NCBI GenBank assembly: GCA_003290165.1
Contig: QNQO01000679.1
Location: forward strand, 1-64,000
Source of the DNA: Berberis thunbergii
Taxonomy: Eukaryota; Streptophyta; Magnoliopsida; Ranunculales; Berberidaceae
Length of the DNA: 64,000 nt
Direction: 5' to 3'
This document shows, in pieces, positions 10,223-22,688 of this stretch (positions are counted from its first letter, which is position 1; each line of letters starts with the position of its first letter). The notes below the pieces were generated by a model. That model did not search any database and was not told the origin of the DNA. It saw nothing but the letters and a program-made list of their open reading frames with translations. Position numbers and translations under genes: made by a program.

Positions 10223-13200
10223 ATGGATGCTAATAGCTGGAGCGGTCGTCTAATGAGTACTTCGAAACGGTACCAATCTGCTCTTCAGTCGAGATCAGGT
10301 GAGGGTCTTTGCTCAAGTTTGTGTTTTGTATGTGAAATTGTTGGTGTTTTAATGGTGATTTTTTAACCCCTTTTTGTGCTCCTTTCTGGTTGGTTCAGAT
10401 CTGTACAATGGGTTTGAGGAAATTGATGTGGATGATGAGTCAAGAGCGGAGTTTCCTTGCCCGTTTGATATTATTGGGTTGTGTTGCCACATCGATGATG
10501 AACATCCTGTCGAGGCGAAGAATGGGGTATTTCTCTTTACTTTTTTATTAGCTGTTGATTATTGCTTAGGGGAATTCAGCTTGGGTTGAAGCATTGGAGC
10601 TTCTTGATGTTTCTATGCTTATATTCATTAGTGGACATTGATAAAAATGGTGATTTTTTTTTTTGCTTAATCAGCTCGACGACATGTGTCTTAGACTCGT
10701 AGTGTTTTGGCATATTTCTAATAGAAGTAATCTTGGCTGCATTGTTATGGTATTCCACAATTACTACTTCAAAATGCTAAATGTGGTTCTTTGTGCGCTT
10801 ATAGAGTAGCATGGTAAAACCGTTAGTTTGTGACAATGGCTGAAAAGGGGTGGGTTGTTGTGGATTAGTTCATTTGGAATCAACTATATGAGCTCAGAAA
10901 AAAGACCTTCGAACCTAGATGACTTGGTTCAGAACATCAGTTAGCTAGGAGTTTTTACCATGGTGTTAAGTAGTGGTTTATTTAGTCTACAAGTGACGCT
11001 GTTTGGATAATACACGTGCTTGTCAGTTTCAAAATTCTAACTTTTGCATTTGCAGGAATGCCCTGTTTGTGGAACAAGGGTGGGGATGGACATGGTTGGA
11101 CGTATAGCGATGCAGCACGGACAGTACTTTAAGATATCCTTTTACACTTTTGATGGTTGTTATTGGAATTATGTAAGGTCATATGATGTTTGGTCAAATC
11201 TGTTAATAATTCTACCATTCAAGGTACTTAGTATTTACATCTTCTGCATTTAAGTTGTAGGGAACCCTGGGGATTTTTTTTAATCACCCAATTTTTCGTG
11301 ATCTGCTCTTTATGATGCACAAGCCATTCTGTTTTTGCAAATATGTGTGCAAGTTGTTACTTTTATTTGTTTGCATTTATTACATTTCTTCTGCTTCTGC
11401 ATCACAATTTTGATTATTGGTACTCTGTGCGCTCCTTAACTGGAGGTTACGTTCAACGCAAAAGTAGATTTCGTAAAGGTGGAACTCAGTCAAATCTTTC
11501 TTTGCTGAGAAAGGAGCTAAGGGATGGGAACTTACAAGCCCTTTTTGGCGGTTCCAATGTGGTCTCTTCCTCTAGTGCGGAACCTGACCCTTTACTGTCG
11601 TCATTTATACACAATTTGCCTATGATCGATGAAGTAGAAAATGTGAAGCCTCCATCCACCGAGGAATCAGGCTCAGTTTTCAAAAATTCTGATGAGAATA
11701 TGTTAGAAAGGTAAGATGTTTTGTTAATATTTCGTATTCCTATCTGGATATTTATGTTGCTCTAAATGAAATACAAGTCGTATGTGAATATTTTGCTACT
11801 TAGACAATCATGACAAATGTTGTGGAACCTCTGGACCTGCTTGGTCGTTTCACAATTGCATTTGGTAGTACGTATTGTGTCATGGTCACAAAGGATACGA
11901 ACTCAAGTCAAGGATCAGAACCTATTGAGAGTTAACTGCATGTTCCATATGCTAAAAGGCATGAACTTTCTCATGATATTAATATTGGAGAAGCACTAAA
12001 ATACTAGGTAAGGCTTGTATAAAATTTGTACGGACTCAATGGCCAAAACTGTAGGAAAAAGGCATATCCTTCTTACTTAGCTATGGGATCCATTCCCATT
12101 GACACAAAGAGTATTGATTAGAGAACATAGGGAATCATAATAAGAATTAGGAAATGAAACTTTGTAGATTAAACTGTGAAGTTTTTGCATACGTAATATA
12201 TCAATTTGGTAGGCATGCTGAGCTTATGGAAAGATCTGGGTAACATATGTTTTCCTAAGAACTAAAGATAGCGTTTTTTGTAACAAGCTGTGCAGTCATA
12301 TGTAAGACTATGTTACTCAGTGGGGTATACTGTTACTATATGTCCATATCGGATTTAGCTTATTAGACCATCATCCTTGGTCAAGTAGGTTCACTTGATC
12401 TATTCAACTTCCTGGGTTGCTGGTTCAGATGTCATAACCTGTTTTCCTTGCTTCATGTAGTGTGGTCTATGTTCTTTTCAGCTAGAACTTAAAAAATCTG
12501 AACTTAGAAAATTTGATCATGCTTGATCCCATTTGATATGTGTGAATACGATAGCATTGTTGTATTGTTCTTATTCAAACAATCACTTAGATTGAGCTCA
12601 GCATCTTCATTGGAAGTTGTCATCATCAATTTTCTTTGCAGTGCATGTGAGAAAGATTATTTATTTGATTAGTTGAAAATAAAGAGTGTGGGTGAAGACA
12701 CGTACTCAGTGCTAGGTCTTAAATATGATGATTACTTCTTACTTCATGCCTGCATGTATATTACTTTTAAAGTCACGTTGTGTCCAAGCCATCTAGTTTC
12801 AGCTGATTGTTGCCACTTGTTTAGTTTGCTGTCATTTAGTGAGCTATATTTAATTCCCCTTCCTTCTCCAGTAAGGAAGTCATTGTGATTCTGTGTGTAG
12901 TGTTTGTGGATGGGCAAATCACAGTATCCTGAGAGAAACATAGCATGTGGAACTGGGATTAAATCACAATTCTCAGGACTGGAGCCATCTTTTTTCTTTG
13001 TATTCTTTTATTTTTAATGGTCTGTGCAAGTAAGAATGCAAGGCAGTGGAACATTAAACTTTAAGAACTGTTCGAGCATGGAGTGATATCCTGGTAAATC
13101 ATGTGAAGAAAATGATGGTGAATGGTAACACAATTCATTAGTTTGCAAGACATGGCAATGATACTTTCCGGGGCTAGGTGGTATCATATGCGTGCAGCTG

Positions 13201-13732
13201 GCCAAGTACCAAGACAGAGAAACAGAGACTAAATGTAATGTAAGAACAAAACCAGACAGTGATAAATGTTGATGTTTCTATCTGGATGTCAGTTTTTCTT
13301 TGAATTATGACTAACGATACTTATTAACTGGTTCATTTCAACAATATGCTACATTCCGTCCGCGTTTTTATTTATTTATTATTTGTTTTAAATACCTTTC
13401 CTGAACATTGAACTGAACTGAAGATTATGATTATTAAAAGATTAATGAAAGCTAGTTTCCATTGTATCTGGTAATTATAGGCAAAATAGAATAACTCAAT
13501 GGTGTTTTGATCTTGAAGTAGTGTTAAGTTTTTTTTGAGGATTTTACTTTAAACTGTATTAAATGTGTTAGAAGCTTTCATATGTTTTATCTAATTCTCT
13601 AACCGCAATGTTGATGGTGACAGAAATGCTCAACCAGCTCAACTGTCAGACAAGGAACAAGAAGAGAGAACAAGAAGATCCGAATTTGCACAAGCACTGG
13701 TGCTGTCTACCATGTTTGATGACATTTTATAA
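10223..13732 (+). CDS. Dehydration-induced 19 (Di19)-like zinc-finger protein, five exons
   Basis: Exons: 10223-10298, 10399-10526, 11056-11133, 11451-11710 and 13624-13732, totalling 651 nt (216 residues), the usual Di19 size. Di19 proteins are nuclear zinc-finger proteins linked to drought, salt and ABA responses. The zf-Di19 region spans exons 2-3: CPF-DIIGLCCHIDDEH then CPVCGTRVGMDMVG-IAMQHG. The C-terminal Di19_C domain is in exons 4-5: RKGG, LSLLRKELRDGNLQ, DPLLSSFI, and a final RRSEFAQALVLSTMFDDIL. Introns 1, 2 and 4 are GT-AG; intron 3 is AT-AC. Relative to the Di19 consensus as I know it, five residues are missing after CPF, including the second cysteine of finger 1. All exon phases fit without frameshift. 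The start is the first ATG that gives the conserved MD-SW start. Confidence 0.93.
11134..11450 (+). other. U12-type AT-AC intron of the Di19-like gene
   Basis: The exon before it ends AAG (coding FK) and the intron opens ATATCCTTTT, an exact U12 5' splice-site consensus. It closes GGTTAC at 11450. TCCTTAAC (11433-11440) lies 10-17 nt before the end and matches the U12 branch site. Using these borders joins HGQYFK to VQRKSRFRKGG, which is the expected Di19 continuation. No GT-AG alternative restores the family sequence. Splicing needs the minor (U11/U12) spliceosome. Confidence 0.92.
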
Positions 13733-16526
13733 GAAGATTTGTGGTGGCAGTGGCAACAGGCAATGACAAGACTCAAACCATATTGATGACCTATATGCGA
13801 AGGTTTCCTATGCGAACAAGACGCCAGGAGATAGGAGAGAGCTTATATAGAGATATGATGCATGTTACAATTGAAGTAATTGATTGGGTCCATGTCCCAG
13901 TACTGATTGTGAATAATTATAGATAAAAGGACTTTGTTTTTTTGAAGTCTCGAGACAGGCTACATGTCCTGAACTATTTCAGTCCGAATTGGTTCATCTG
14001 TCTATACTATAGTTACCAATTCACCTCCACATTTGAGTGAAATGAATAGCACCCCCAAATTATTGCCCGCATAAGGAATTAACAAAGAAACACAATACAA
14101 TGATGACACAGTAGGTCCTCGTGCATTGTAAAGAATAATTAAGTGAAAGCTAATGTGAATTGCCAGAGGAAAAATAAAACAAAAAAGTCACCCTGAGAGT
14201 ACTTCTACAAGTAGCAGCAATGCATACAAATTTTGAGACTATCAACTGCACCCATCATTGGAGGTCGTCCTGAGTAGTCCCCCATTGCCCATCCTGGGGG
14301 ATTGTCTAAGGTGTGCCATACTCAGGGATATTGCACTTGAATATGAGTCTGTATCACGGTGCAATTTCGAGATTCAAGTGATGCTCGTCTCACTTAGGGG
14401 AAGGTTAAGTCCTCGTTCTTGAAAGAGTTTGCTTGCAGATGATAGAGGTAAGCAACCTCATAGTTGCTCAAGTCAATCTAGATTGTTGCATCTCAAGTTT
14501 CTTTATTCACTGTCAATCACATAACTGTCCACAATGTGAAGCTAATTAAAAACTAAAATCACTTTAACTAGTAGTTATTAAAATATATCATTATAAACCC
14601 CCCCAAAGAATGTATGTCTGTGAACATCTGTTGGGTCAAATACAATGTTGGACCACTTGCAATGAGTCGGTATATTGAGCATCAAATACTGGAGAAAACC
14701 TGAGGACCTAACTCAGATGACCCAATCACCATCTCACAAACTGGGATTGGCTGAATCAGCGTGCAACCTGGTACTGACTGCATGCCAAATATCTTCATCC
14801 TCCTCGCTGTCTGTCATAGCCATCAAAACCATGAATAGCTTGCCATCCAACTCTAGCTCAACTGCTCAACCACATTGTCAGTCAGCTAGCATATCAAAGC
14901 TGCAAAACAAAGGAACTATCAGAATCAACAACTAAGTTTGGCTCCAAAAAAAAAAAAAATAGAATCTGTATAGCATTGGCTACACAGCATGTTAAGTATG
15001 GATTTATTGGAAAATGAAGAGCAACTTCGTGCCTATTTTATTGTGGATGAAGAACAGTTGTTGGTCCCAAACTGAGAGTCGTCTTTGTGATACAAATCTA
15101 TGTGCTAAAATTGGCTTTGAATAGTGACACAAAGCTTCAACAGATACCATGCTTAGTGCCAGCCTGTTGAAGGTGGAACTGCCTAACATAAGATTCATAA
15201 GACTAGATAGCAGGATGGCTATGCAGTTTTTTACAGCGCAGCTGTAATACATCAGGAAATGCTACCGCATCATAAGGTGTGTAGTACGGTTGGTTAGACT
15301 TTAACCTCATGAGGGGAATACATGAGGAGACTTAGGTTTGAGACTCGAGGAAATTTTGGTTCAAGCACCTGTAGACTTGCTGCAACGAAAATTAAATATA
15401 TCTATGGCACCACTTACCAGGTCTACGTGCCAAACTCGAGGTGCAAACCAGGCACAATGCTCCAGGAGTCATAGGAATGAATCAACTCTGTACAAAAATC
15501 CGAGAATCACAGAAGTGCATGTCAAAGAACTAGAGAATTTCTATATTTCGAGAATAGTTGTTTAAGTTGTGCTGTGTTTAGTGTGATGGCAATAGCAGTG
15601 GTTCGGGTTTTCTTCAAAACACATATTATCTAATGCTCAAAGCTTTCCTAAACAACTCTGTAGATGTTTGACAAAGTTCTACTGAGCAACATTAGATCTG
15701 AGCTATTAACTAGAAACACTCTTGACAGTTCTCGAACTCGATCTAACTCTCCATTTTTCTGGATTTTTCTTTATCAAAGCCTCATCATCTCGAACCGGCA
15801 TTTCAAATCACATTCCTTCTCACTAAGCTTGCAAGTTTTTCTACGGATTGCTTTGTTGGAGTTTTTGAGGAGGAGCTATGTCTTCTTCTATGACATCTTC
15901 GTCTTCCTCACTTCCATCAGTCATTTCCTCACTCACAGATGGGAATGATGGAAGTTTTTTACTCTGTCGCACATGCCTTTTACTAAGAAAATATCCAAGC
16001 TAATATTTTATTGCTGAATTTTAGTTGTTTATTAAGATTTCCAATGACAGTCCCTACTGTAGCATAATAGAAATAACGTTAACTTCATATAGAAATGACA
16101 CATTTTTGTTTTTGTCATTCTTAAGAATCTCGATTCATTTAGCCACAAGGCATTTTTGCTGAGGCACCTAGATAATGAGAAAGGTTCCCACGCTAACATT
16201 CAAGTATTCAACGAAAGTGTCCTTGTGCAATTCTATCTCCACATAGCTAAAAATCCAAGTGTAGTTACTGTCTATGCCGGAGTTGAGAACCGAAGTCTAC
16301 TACAGCAACATATACTCCTCACTTTGTTGTTAACTAGATAAATACGTGGAAAAACACGGCAAGTTCCTAGTACACCAACTGACCCCAACTCTGCTTCATG
16401 AAAAAAGAAGCAAAGTATAACCTGACCGGATGAAGACCCTAGGTTGTCTGGGGTGCAGGGCGGGACTGAAATAGAATACTAATAATCAATCAACTGGACA
16501 AACTTCCAGGGTTTGTTACATGGATA
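13733..16526. other. 3' flank of the Di19-like gene and intergenic DNA
   Basis: The first few hundred bases probably hold the 3' UTR. I find no convincing coding region in the rest; frames such as 15338-15565 and 15664-15948 show no family motif. Nothing else is called. Confidence 0.45.
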
Positions 16527-16990
16527 GCTCTGGATACCATGTTAGGAATAACAAAGCAAACCTAGATTGAAATGATATGAAAACTGTGAAGAATACATTC
16601 TCATTTATAGATAAAAAAACAACTTGACTCTGAAGAAATATGTTTGACCTAAAAGAAAAAAAACTCCCCTATAGACCTTCTTTGTGCTTAAAGAATAAGT
16701 AAACCTAAATTTTGGAATAGTTAGCCTATAAGCAACGACCTATTACATAAAACCTTATATGTGAAACAACTAGATCTCCTAAGGACTTGTCAGCTCTTCA
16801 AAGAAATTCCTGGATTTGCTCCTAAATAGGGTTGCCCTAGTGCGCCCCTTAGTGTGCTTCCCCACCTCTTGCCTTATGCTTGCTTGTTTCATGCGGGCTT
16901 AACCTGAACCTTGACTCGGACTCTGACCCTTGCATAAAATAAATCATACTTAATTATTAATTATTTTTATACACTAAATAAGAATAAAAA
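16527..16990 (-). mobile_element. Possible LTR retrotransposon relic (primer site plus LTR end)
   Basis: Read on the minus strand, an LTR-like end TTCCTAACA is followed directly by TGGTATCCAGAGC (16527-16539). This is the tRNA-iMet primer-site motif TGGTATCAGAGC with one extra base. The LTR would extend toward higher coordinates from 16540. Its far end is not clear, no partner LTR was found, and no coding remains are visible. Confidence 0.35.
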
Positions 16991-17750
16991 ATTAAGCGAT
17001 ATAACCAGCAGATGATAATTTTAGCTGGAATTTTGTTAACTAAGACAGGTAAGAAAAAAACTGTGACAAGGAAGAAAGCTGCAGTTTTATAGAACAACAT
17101 ACGGACATGTATCAGAGCTTGAGTGTAAGATTCACACCTTGATAAACATTTGAGTATAGTCTTTGATTATATTTGCGATGAAAAACAGCAACAACATCTC
17201 TAAGCACTGAAGGAAACACACAAAAGAAAAGTCAGACAGGCAGATAACCTGCTATATAACAAAACTGTATTCACATATTAATGCTCTTCACGTCAAAACA
17301 TATTTAGGCAACTTGGTGCAACAAAGAAAAGCAGCTCCATTCGAAACTGACATTCCCAATCGCCAGTCCAAATTTTGTGACATGGATGAATGATGTACAG
17401 TTCATCTCTCGCTCTCACAAGGCATGGGATACACAAAAACTAAAGACAAACATGTAGGTTAATATTAACAGTGCAGACCCATTCTACAGATAAAATTAAA
17501 AATCTTGTCACAGGATCAAATCAAAACACAAACGTAAATCTTAGAAAACAACATAAAGAATTCACATGAATGAACTGTAGTAAGTATGCAGACACTAATA
17601 TGGTCAATTAAGATATGTTTTATTCTCATGTCATGTTCAACATAACTCTTTCGATGAAAGTAGGTTGCACGCAACCTAATTTCAGAATTTATCAACAATA
17701 ATCACAAAGAAACAAATTATGAGATGATTATACCCAAGTATAATACATCC
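16991..17750. other. 3' flank of the Myb/SANT-like gene
   Basis: AT-rich DNA just downstream (on the minus strand) of the gene ending at 17751. It probably includes its 3' UTR. No other feature is seen. Confidence 0.4.
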
Positions 17751-19594
17751 TTATGCTACAGGACGGAGCTTCCTCATCAACCACTTTTTTCTTAATCTAA
17801 CATCTAGCGCCAAAAATGTTTTTGCTTTTTTCTCATCTTCTAAATAATCACAAGCATCCAAAATGAGGTCTTCATCAAGGTCAGGTACCGCCTGAAGTGC
17901 ATCAACAGCACTGACAATCGAGGTAGAATTGCTATCCTCTTTCTTTGTATCTGCTAAAGATGTAACTGCAGTTGCCATTTGGTGGATAGCATCCATCATT
18001 CCTTCAGTATGTTTTCTTGCTTTCTTAGTTTGTTCACTAGCTGATGGTGCCAACTCTAGACGCTTGTTCTGATCATTAGATACTTCCATGTCCGCAACAA
18101 AATATGGGACCTCGTCCTGCCCATTGCTGATCAGATTTCTATCTGCAAATGGACTACTAGGAGATTGTAGTCCATGGGTTGTTCCACCATTAACTGTCAC
18201 CTGGATGAAATCTTTGATGCTTCCTGTGAGATCTGAATAATCATCTGTCCTGTCGGGAGTTGTAGTTCCATATATCAAACACAAATCATGAAAATAGGGA
18301 ATGCGTTTAAATCTGTATTTTTGTACATCTGGGTTTACCTGTACGTAGTGTGTGTTAGCCACTTAAAATGAACAGACAGGCAAGCTACATTATAATGAAA
18401 GATTAACCAATGTACCTTGGTATAAATATCCCAGACGTGAATGTCAGCTGTCACCATGTGCAATTCTTCATCCCAATGAAACCCATCATCACCAAGAAGA
18501 CATTTTATCAAACAGTATTCTCTCCATAAAGTTTTAAATCGGTCAATCAAGACATCCTTGTTGAACCGAGATCCAAACTTTTCACTGAACAATGAAGTCA
18601 TGTGGATCCAGGCTTCTTCATTGAATGAAGGGCCAATCTTATTCCCTTTAAGCACTTGCTCCAGCATAAGGTGAGTAAAAAAATGGTCCATTGATGGGCT
18701 CCAAGTAATCCTAGAAGGATTATAAATAGATGTAGGCAACATGCCTGGTACTGCATCAATTGCAAAAACCACCTCTACAGGATAAAGGCCATCTTCATCT
18801 TTCTTTAAAAACGCATAGCGTTCGTCTTCATCTTTCTTTAACTGCGTTGTGTATGCTACTTCACAAGGAGCATTAATTACACCCGCTTCTGTGCTCTTCT
18901 CTGCTAGTTTTTCACCTGAATGTGATGAACAATGTGGACTGTCAACTGGATGCTTCAGGGCAGTAGCGGTATGAGGAGATTGTAGATCTCCTGATGCATC
19001 AGCCTCTCCTAATGTATCAGCACTTTTCGTTCTTGAGGAATCACCATTGATCCCTACAATATGAGCCATATGGTTGGATGTTCCATTTACAGGTGTACTT
19101 CCATAAATCTTGCACAAATCAGTATAGTACGGCAAAACTTTAGTCCTATAGGATCGTTTATCAGGGTGATCCTGTGAACATACCATGTTAGTAACTTAGT
19201 ATACATACTTCAACCAATAAATAAATTGAAATTATAGAATTTGAATGTACAAGAAAAACACCTTGATATAATCTTCCCAGACTTTGTCAGCAGCTATCAA
19301 CATTTGCCGTTTTCCATCCCAGCTAAATCCATCATGACTCAGAATAGTTGTGATTTCATTGTATTTCCTCCTCAAACTTTTGTACCGATTCTTCAATACA
19401 TCCTTCTCATACTGAATTCCAAACTTTTGATTGAACAACGCATTCATCTGAACCCATACTTGTTTTCGAAATGCATAATCAACCATGTTCCCTTGACGAA
19501 CATGCTCTAACATAAGGTTGATAAAAAATCGATCCATTGATGGTGTCCATGTTGTCCTCGGCCGCTCAAAAACATCCGAGGTCTCAGTATCCAT
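17751..19594 (-). CDS. Myb/SANT-like DNA-binding domain protein (L10-interacting MYB / At2g24960-like), three exons
   Basis: Exons on the minus strand: 19594-19262, 19171-18416 and 18338-17751, all joined in phase 0 with GT-AG borders, giving 558 residues. There are two Myb/SANT-like (Myb_DNA-bind_3) domains. The first is in exon 1 (RTTWTPSMDRFFINLMLEH to DGFSWDGKRQML, KVWEDYIK). The second is in exon 2 (RITWSPSMDHFFTHLMLEQ to DDGFHWDEELHMV, VWDIYTK). Each is followed by a linker of the form HPD--YR-K-LPYY-DLC-IYG that begins the next exon. The C-terminus has the family motif LILDACDYLEDEKKAKTFLA and ends LRKKWLMRKL. Family members are plant nuclear proteins; LIMYB acts with ribosomal protein L10 in antiviral signalling, but orthology to LIMYB itself is not shown. 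No frame break is seen. Confidence 0.9.
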
Positions 19595-19632
19595 TCCTTT
19601 CTACAAATTGAAAAAACCTACCTATACAAATA

Positions 19633-20172
19633 CCAATCCATTAATTCAAAAGCAGTTCTTAGAACGCTCGGAAGTCCAAAATGCAAATTTCTTTCAGTGT
19701 GTAATCAAAATTTTCAACAAAAACACCGAACCCGACTTTTAATTTGTGCATCTTTTTCTTACTCAACAATGATCAATACAGTAGATTTCAGATTAAAACA
19801 TTAAGCTATCAACTCGGAAACTCTAATTAGCAATCTAATTTTACAAACAAATTAAAATGAAATAAAACTACGAATCAAACACACTAATTGCTTAATAAAA
19901 TCCCAATCCATTAATTCAAAAGCACTTCTTAAAACTCTCGGAAGTCCTAAATGCAGCTTGCTTTCATTGCCCAATCAAAATTTTCGACAAAATCACCAAA
20001 ACCCACTTTCATTGTGTATTTTTTTCTTACTCAACAATGACCCATATAGAACATCACAGATTAAAGCTTATCAACTCAGCAACTCTAATAGGTTAATCTG
20101 ACTATAATTTTGCAAACAAATTAAAATTATATCAAAATGTGGATCAAACACACTAATTGCTTAATCAAATCC
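19633..20172. repeat. Two-copy tandem duplication (about 270 bp) upstream of the Myb/SANT-like gene
   Basis: Copies 19633-19902 and 19903-20172 share, in order, CCAATCCATTAATTCAAAAG, CTCGGAAGTCC, TTTTCTTACTCAACAATGA, GCAACTCTAAT-like segments and CACACTAATTGCTTAAT. They differ by scattered changes. They sit 40-580 bp upstream of the start codon, within the promoter or 5' UTR. Confidence 0.75.
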
Positions 20173-20187
20173 CAATACCAAAAAGCC

Positions 20188-20247
20188 CAAATCAAGGATA
20201 CCCAAAGTCGAAAAATCCAAATCAAGGATACCCAGAGTGGAAAAATC
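20188..20247. repeat. 30-bp direct repeat, two copies
   Basis: The phrase AAATCAAGGATACCCA followed by AAAAATCC is repeated head to tail near 20188 and 20218. It lies just beyond the 270-bp duplication. Confidence 0.7.
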
Positions 20248-20879
20248 CAAAAAATAAATTCATCAAAATCAAACATAGCCAGAGAAGTAAATGGGCAGAA
20301 TTACAAAGAGGTATCAACAAAACATGCCTAAGAAGAAAACACAGTATTAGAGATTGAAAAATCACCTTTTTTATCTAAGAATTTGATGTTGGCATTCAAG
20401 AAGATCTGAAAAGGTCAAGACTTGAAAAGTGTGAAAAAGACCCTTCTTCTCACTGTAGTTCGAAAAACAAGCCCCCCCCCCGGGCAGAACCTTATTGGTC
20501 TGGCTGTATAAATAGATGGTGCTCATTGGATAAATGTACAGGAAATACCCTTTATTACTCGAATACATGTTAAGGTCAGAGGGGTGAAATAGTCTTTTAG
20601 GTACAATGTAATTACTTTCTATGTAAAACTTGATTTTAATGAAATAAAAATATTTAATGTGTTAATTTCATTCAATATGCAAGGTTGACTATGACCATAA
20701 TAATAATGTATGGTTTAAAGAGCTGTCTCATTTTGATGTGTATCTCGCGGAACGTTTGTCAAATCAAGATGGAAGTTAAAACAATTATTTGAATTTAAAC
20801 CATAAGGTAAATAAAATATCTTAGAAATAAAAATAAATTGAATATTTGCATAAAAGACTAAGAGTAAGGCTACATGGCG

Positions 20880-21043
20880 AGGAAATGAGCGAGGAAACCA
20901 GTGAGGGGAGTGAGGTGGAGGGAGGGGAGCCATTCACTTCCTTCGAGATACGTGCATTGACTTTTCTTTGCACATCTCATAAAGAGTGAATGACTCCCCT
21001 CCCTCCACCTCACTCCCCTCGTTGGTTTCCTCGCTCATTTCCT
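20880..21043. repeat. Foldback: 58-bp inverted repeat with 48-nt loop
   Basis: The left arm (20880-20937) and right arm (20986-21043) are inverse complements at 55 of 58 positions. Two of the three differences can form G-U pairs in the plus-strand RNA. The arms are rich in GAGGGGAGTGAGGTGGAGGG, purine on one side and pyrimidine on the other. It could be a small MITE/foldback element or a young hairpin that makes small RNAs. No target duplication was recognised. Confidence 0.8.
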
Positions 21044-21764
21044 AGACATTTAGAATTCCCCTAGGACTAATGAAATATGTTGAAGAGAATGAAGGTGAAA
21101 GAGGAGTATGTATGGATGATATGTACTCAAGTAGAATTATAAATTTTTTATTTAATAATTGATTAAAAAAATCTTTATAATTATCAGATCTTTGTAATGA
21201 TTTGTTGCAAAATCTATGCAACTTTAGACCGCACTACGTAAACGCTAGACCAATATTTTCTTACGGCAAATTAAACATTTTATTTACTAAACTTGTATTT
21301 ATATCTGCTGACATATATTTCACGCAATAAGTTTTCGTTCCACGTGCAATTTGATGATTGCTTACCAAATGTTTATATATGACATTCAAATAATTAGATA
21401 AACATTGTGAAATTTTGAATTATCTCATAATATATATTGTTCACACTCACTAAATAAGCCATTATAGAATCTTTGGAAATATGTCTAAACATTTATGTTA
21501 TCAATATGCTTGCTTGAAATTTTGAACCGATTATAAGTTTCAATGTACATCACCATCGATCATGTAATAAATTCTTCCAAATCCTTGCTTATCAAGCCGT
21601 TATAGAAAAGTTGTCATCGTAAAATGCATTATTAGGCAACGACTATTCCACACCCCCATTGAGGGGTTTTTATTTTTTTTTCACACCATCAATAAATATG
21701 CATATCTTAACATCCCAAACTCAAAATGAAAAAAAAAAAAAAAAAAACCGCAAAACAAGGTAAC
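21044..21764. other. AT-rich intergenic DNA
   Basis: No gene or clear repeat is seen apart from an A-run near 21727-21747. Confidence 0.5.
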
Positions 21765-22490
21765 TTTCGACCAATTTAAACCTTCAATTGAGACCAATTC
21801 TCAAGCTCATCAAAACACGAATATTGTAGTACTCTGAGTTATCTAATAAACACAACTTAAATTACTTTAAAATGTTTTGAAATGAGTAAGTAATGGTCAT
21901 TTTACTAAAGTAGCGCAAATCTATCACACAATAAAAACATGATAGTGACCCTAATTTTCGGCCAACTTATATGCTTGATCGAGATCGATTGTCAACTTCA
22001 TCAAAACACCACGAAAATTGTAGTACTCTTAGTTATCTAATAAACACAACTTGAATCACTTGAAAATGTTTTGAAATAAGCAAGTTATGGTCATTTTACT
22101 AAAGTCACGCAAATCTGTCTCGCAATGAAAACGAGATAGTGTCCTTGACTTTTGGCCAACTTATATGCTCGATAGATATAGATTCTCAAGTTGATCAAAG
22201 CACAAACATTGTATTACTCTGAGTTATATAATAAACACAACTTGAATCACTTGAAAATGTTTTAAAATGAGCAAGTTATGAATGGTTTACTAAAGTCGAG
22301 CAAATCTGTCTCGCAATGAAAACGGGATAGTGTTTCTGACTTTCGACCAACTTATGTGCTCGATCGAGACCGATTCTCAAATTGATCAAAACACAAAAGT
22401 TGTAGTACTCTGAGTTATCTAATAAACACAACTTGAATCACTTGAAATATTTTGAAATGAGCAAGTTATGGTCATTTGACTAAAGTCACA
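21765..22490. repeat. Four-copy tandem repeat, unit about 190 bp
   Basis: The phrase GAGTTATCTAATAAACACAA recurs near 21836, 22030, 22221 and 22411, spaced 190-194 bp. Each unit also has CGATTCTCAA-like, TCATCAAAACAC, CACTTGAAAATGTTTTGAAA and AGTTATGGTCATTTTACTAAAGT. The copies are diverged. The array runs directly into a palindromic segment, so both may belong to one unrecognised transposon. Confidence 0.8.
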
Positions 22491-22507
22491 AATTTGTCCG
22501 AAAAAAT

Positions 22508-22688
22508 TTGTTGAAATTTCCTGTTCGTCCAGAACAATGCAAGGTTTGAAAAAACTCGCATTGTTCCAGGCGAGGTTTTTGCAATAACTCGCATTGTTCT
22601 GGGCGAACATGAAATTTCAGCAAAAGTTTTTACTGTTCTCCCAAATCAATGCAAGGTTTTGCAAAAACCTGGCATTGTTCAAGCGAAC
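22508..22688. repeat. Two adjacent palindromes sharing the core GAACAATGC
   Basis: Palindrome 1: 22508-22543 pairs with 22588-22623 (36-bp arms, 4 differences) around a 44-nt loop that itself holds a further half-copy. Palindrome 2: 22635-22661 pairs with 22662-22688 (27-bp arms with about six differences, no loop). Both are built from GTTCGCCCAGAACAATGC-like arms. Confidence 0.7.

Noticed and set aside
15272..15365. Possible tRNA-derived SINE head with a B-box-like GGTTTGAGACTC
   Set aside because: The A box is poor, the B box has an extra base, and no tail or target duplication was found.
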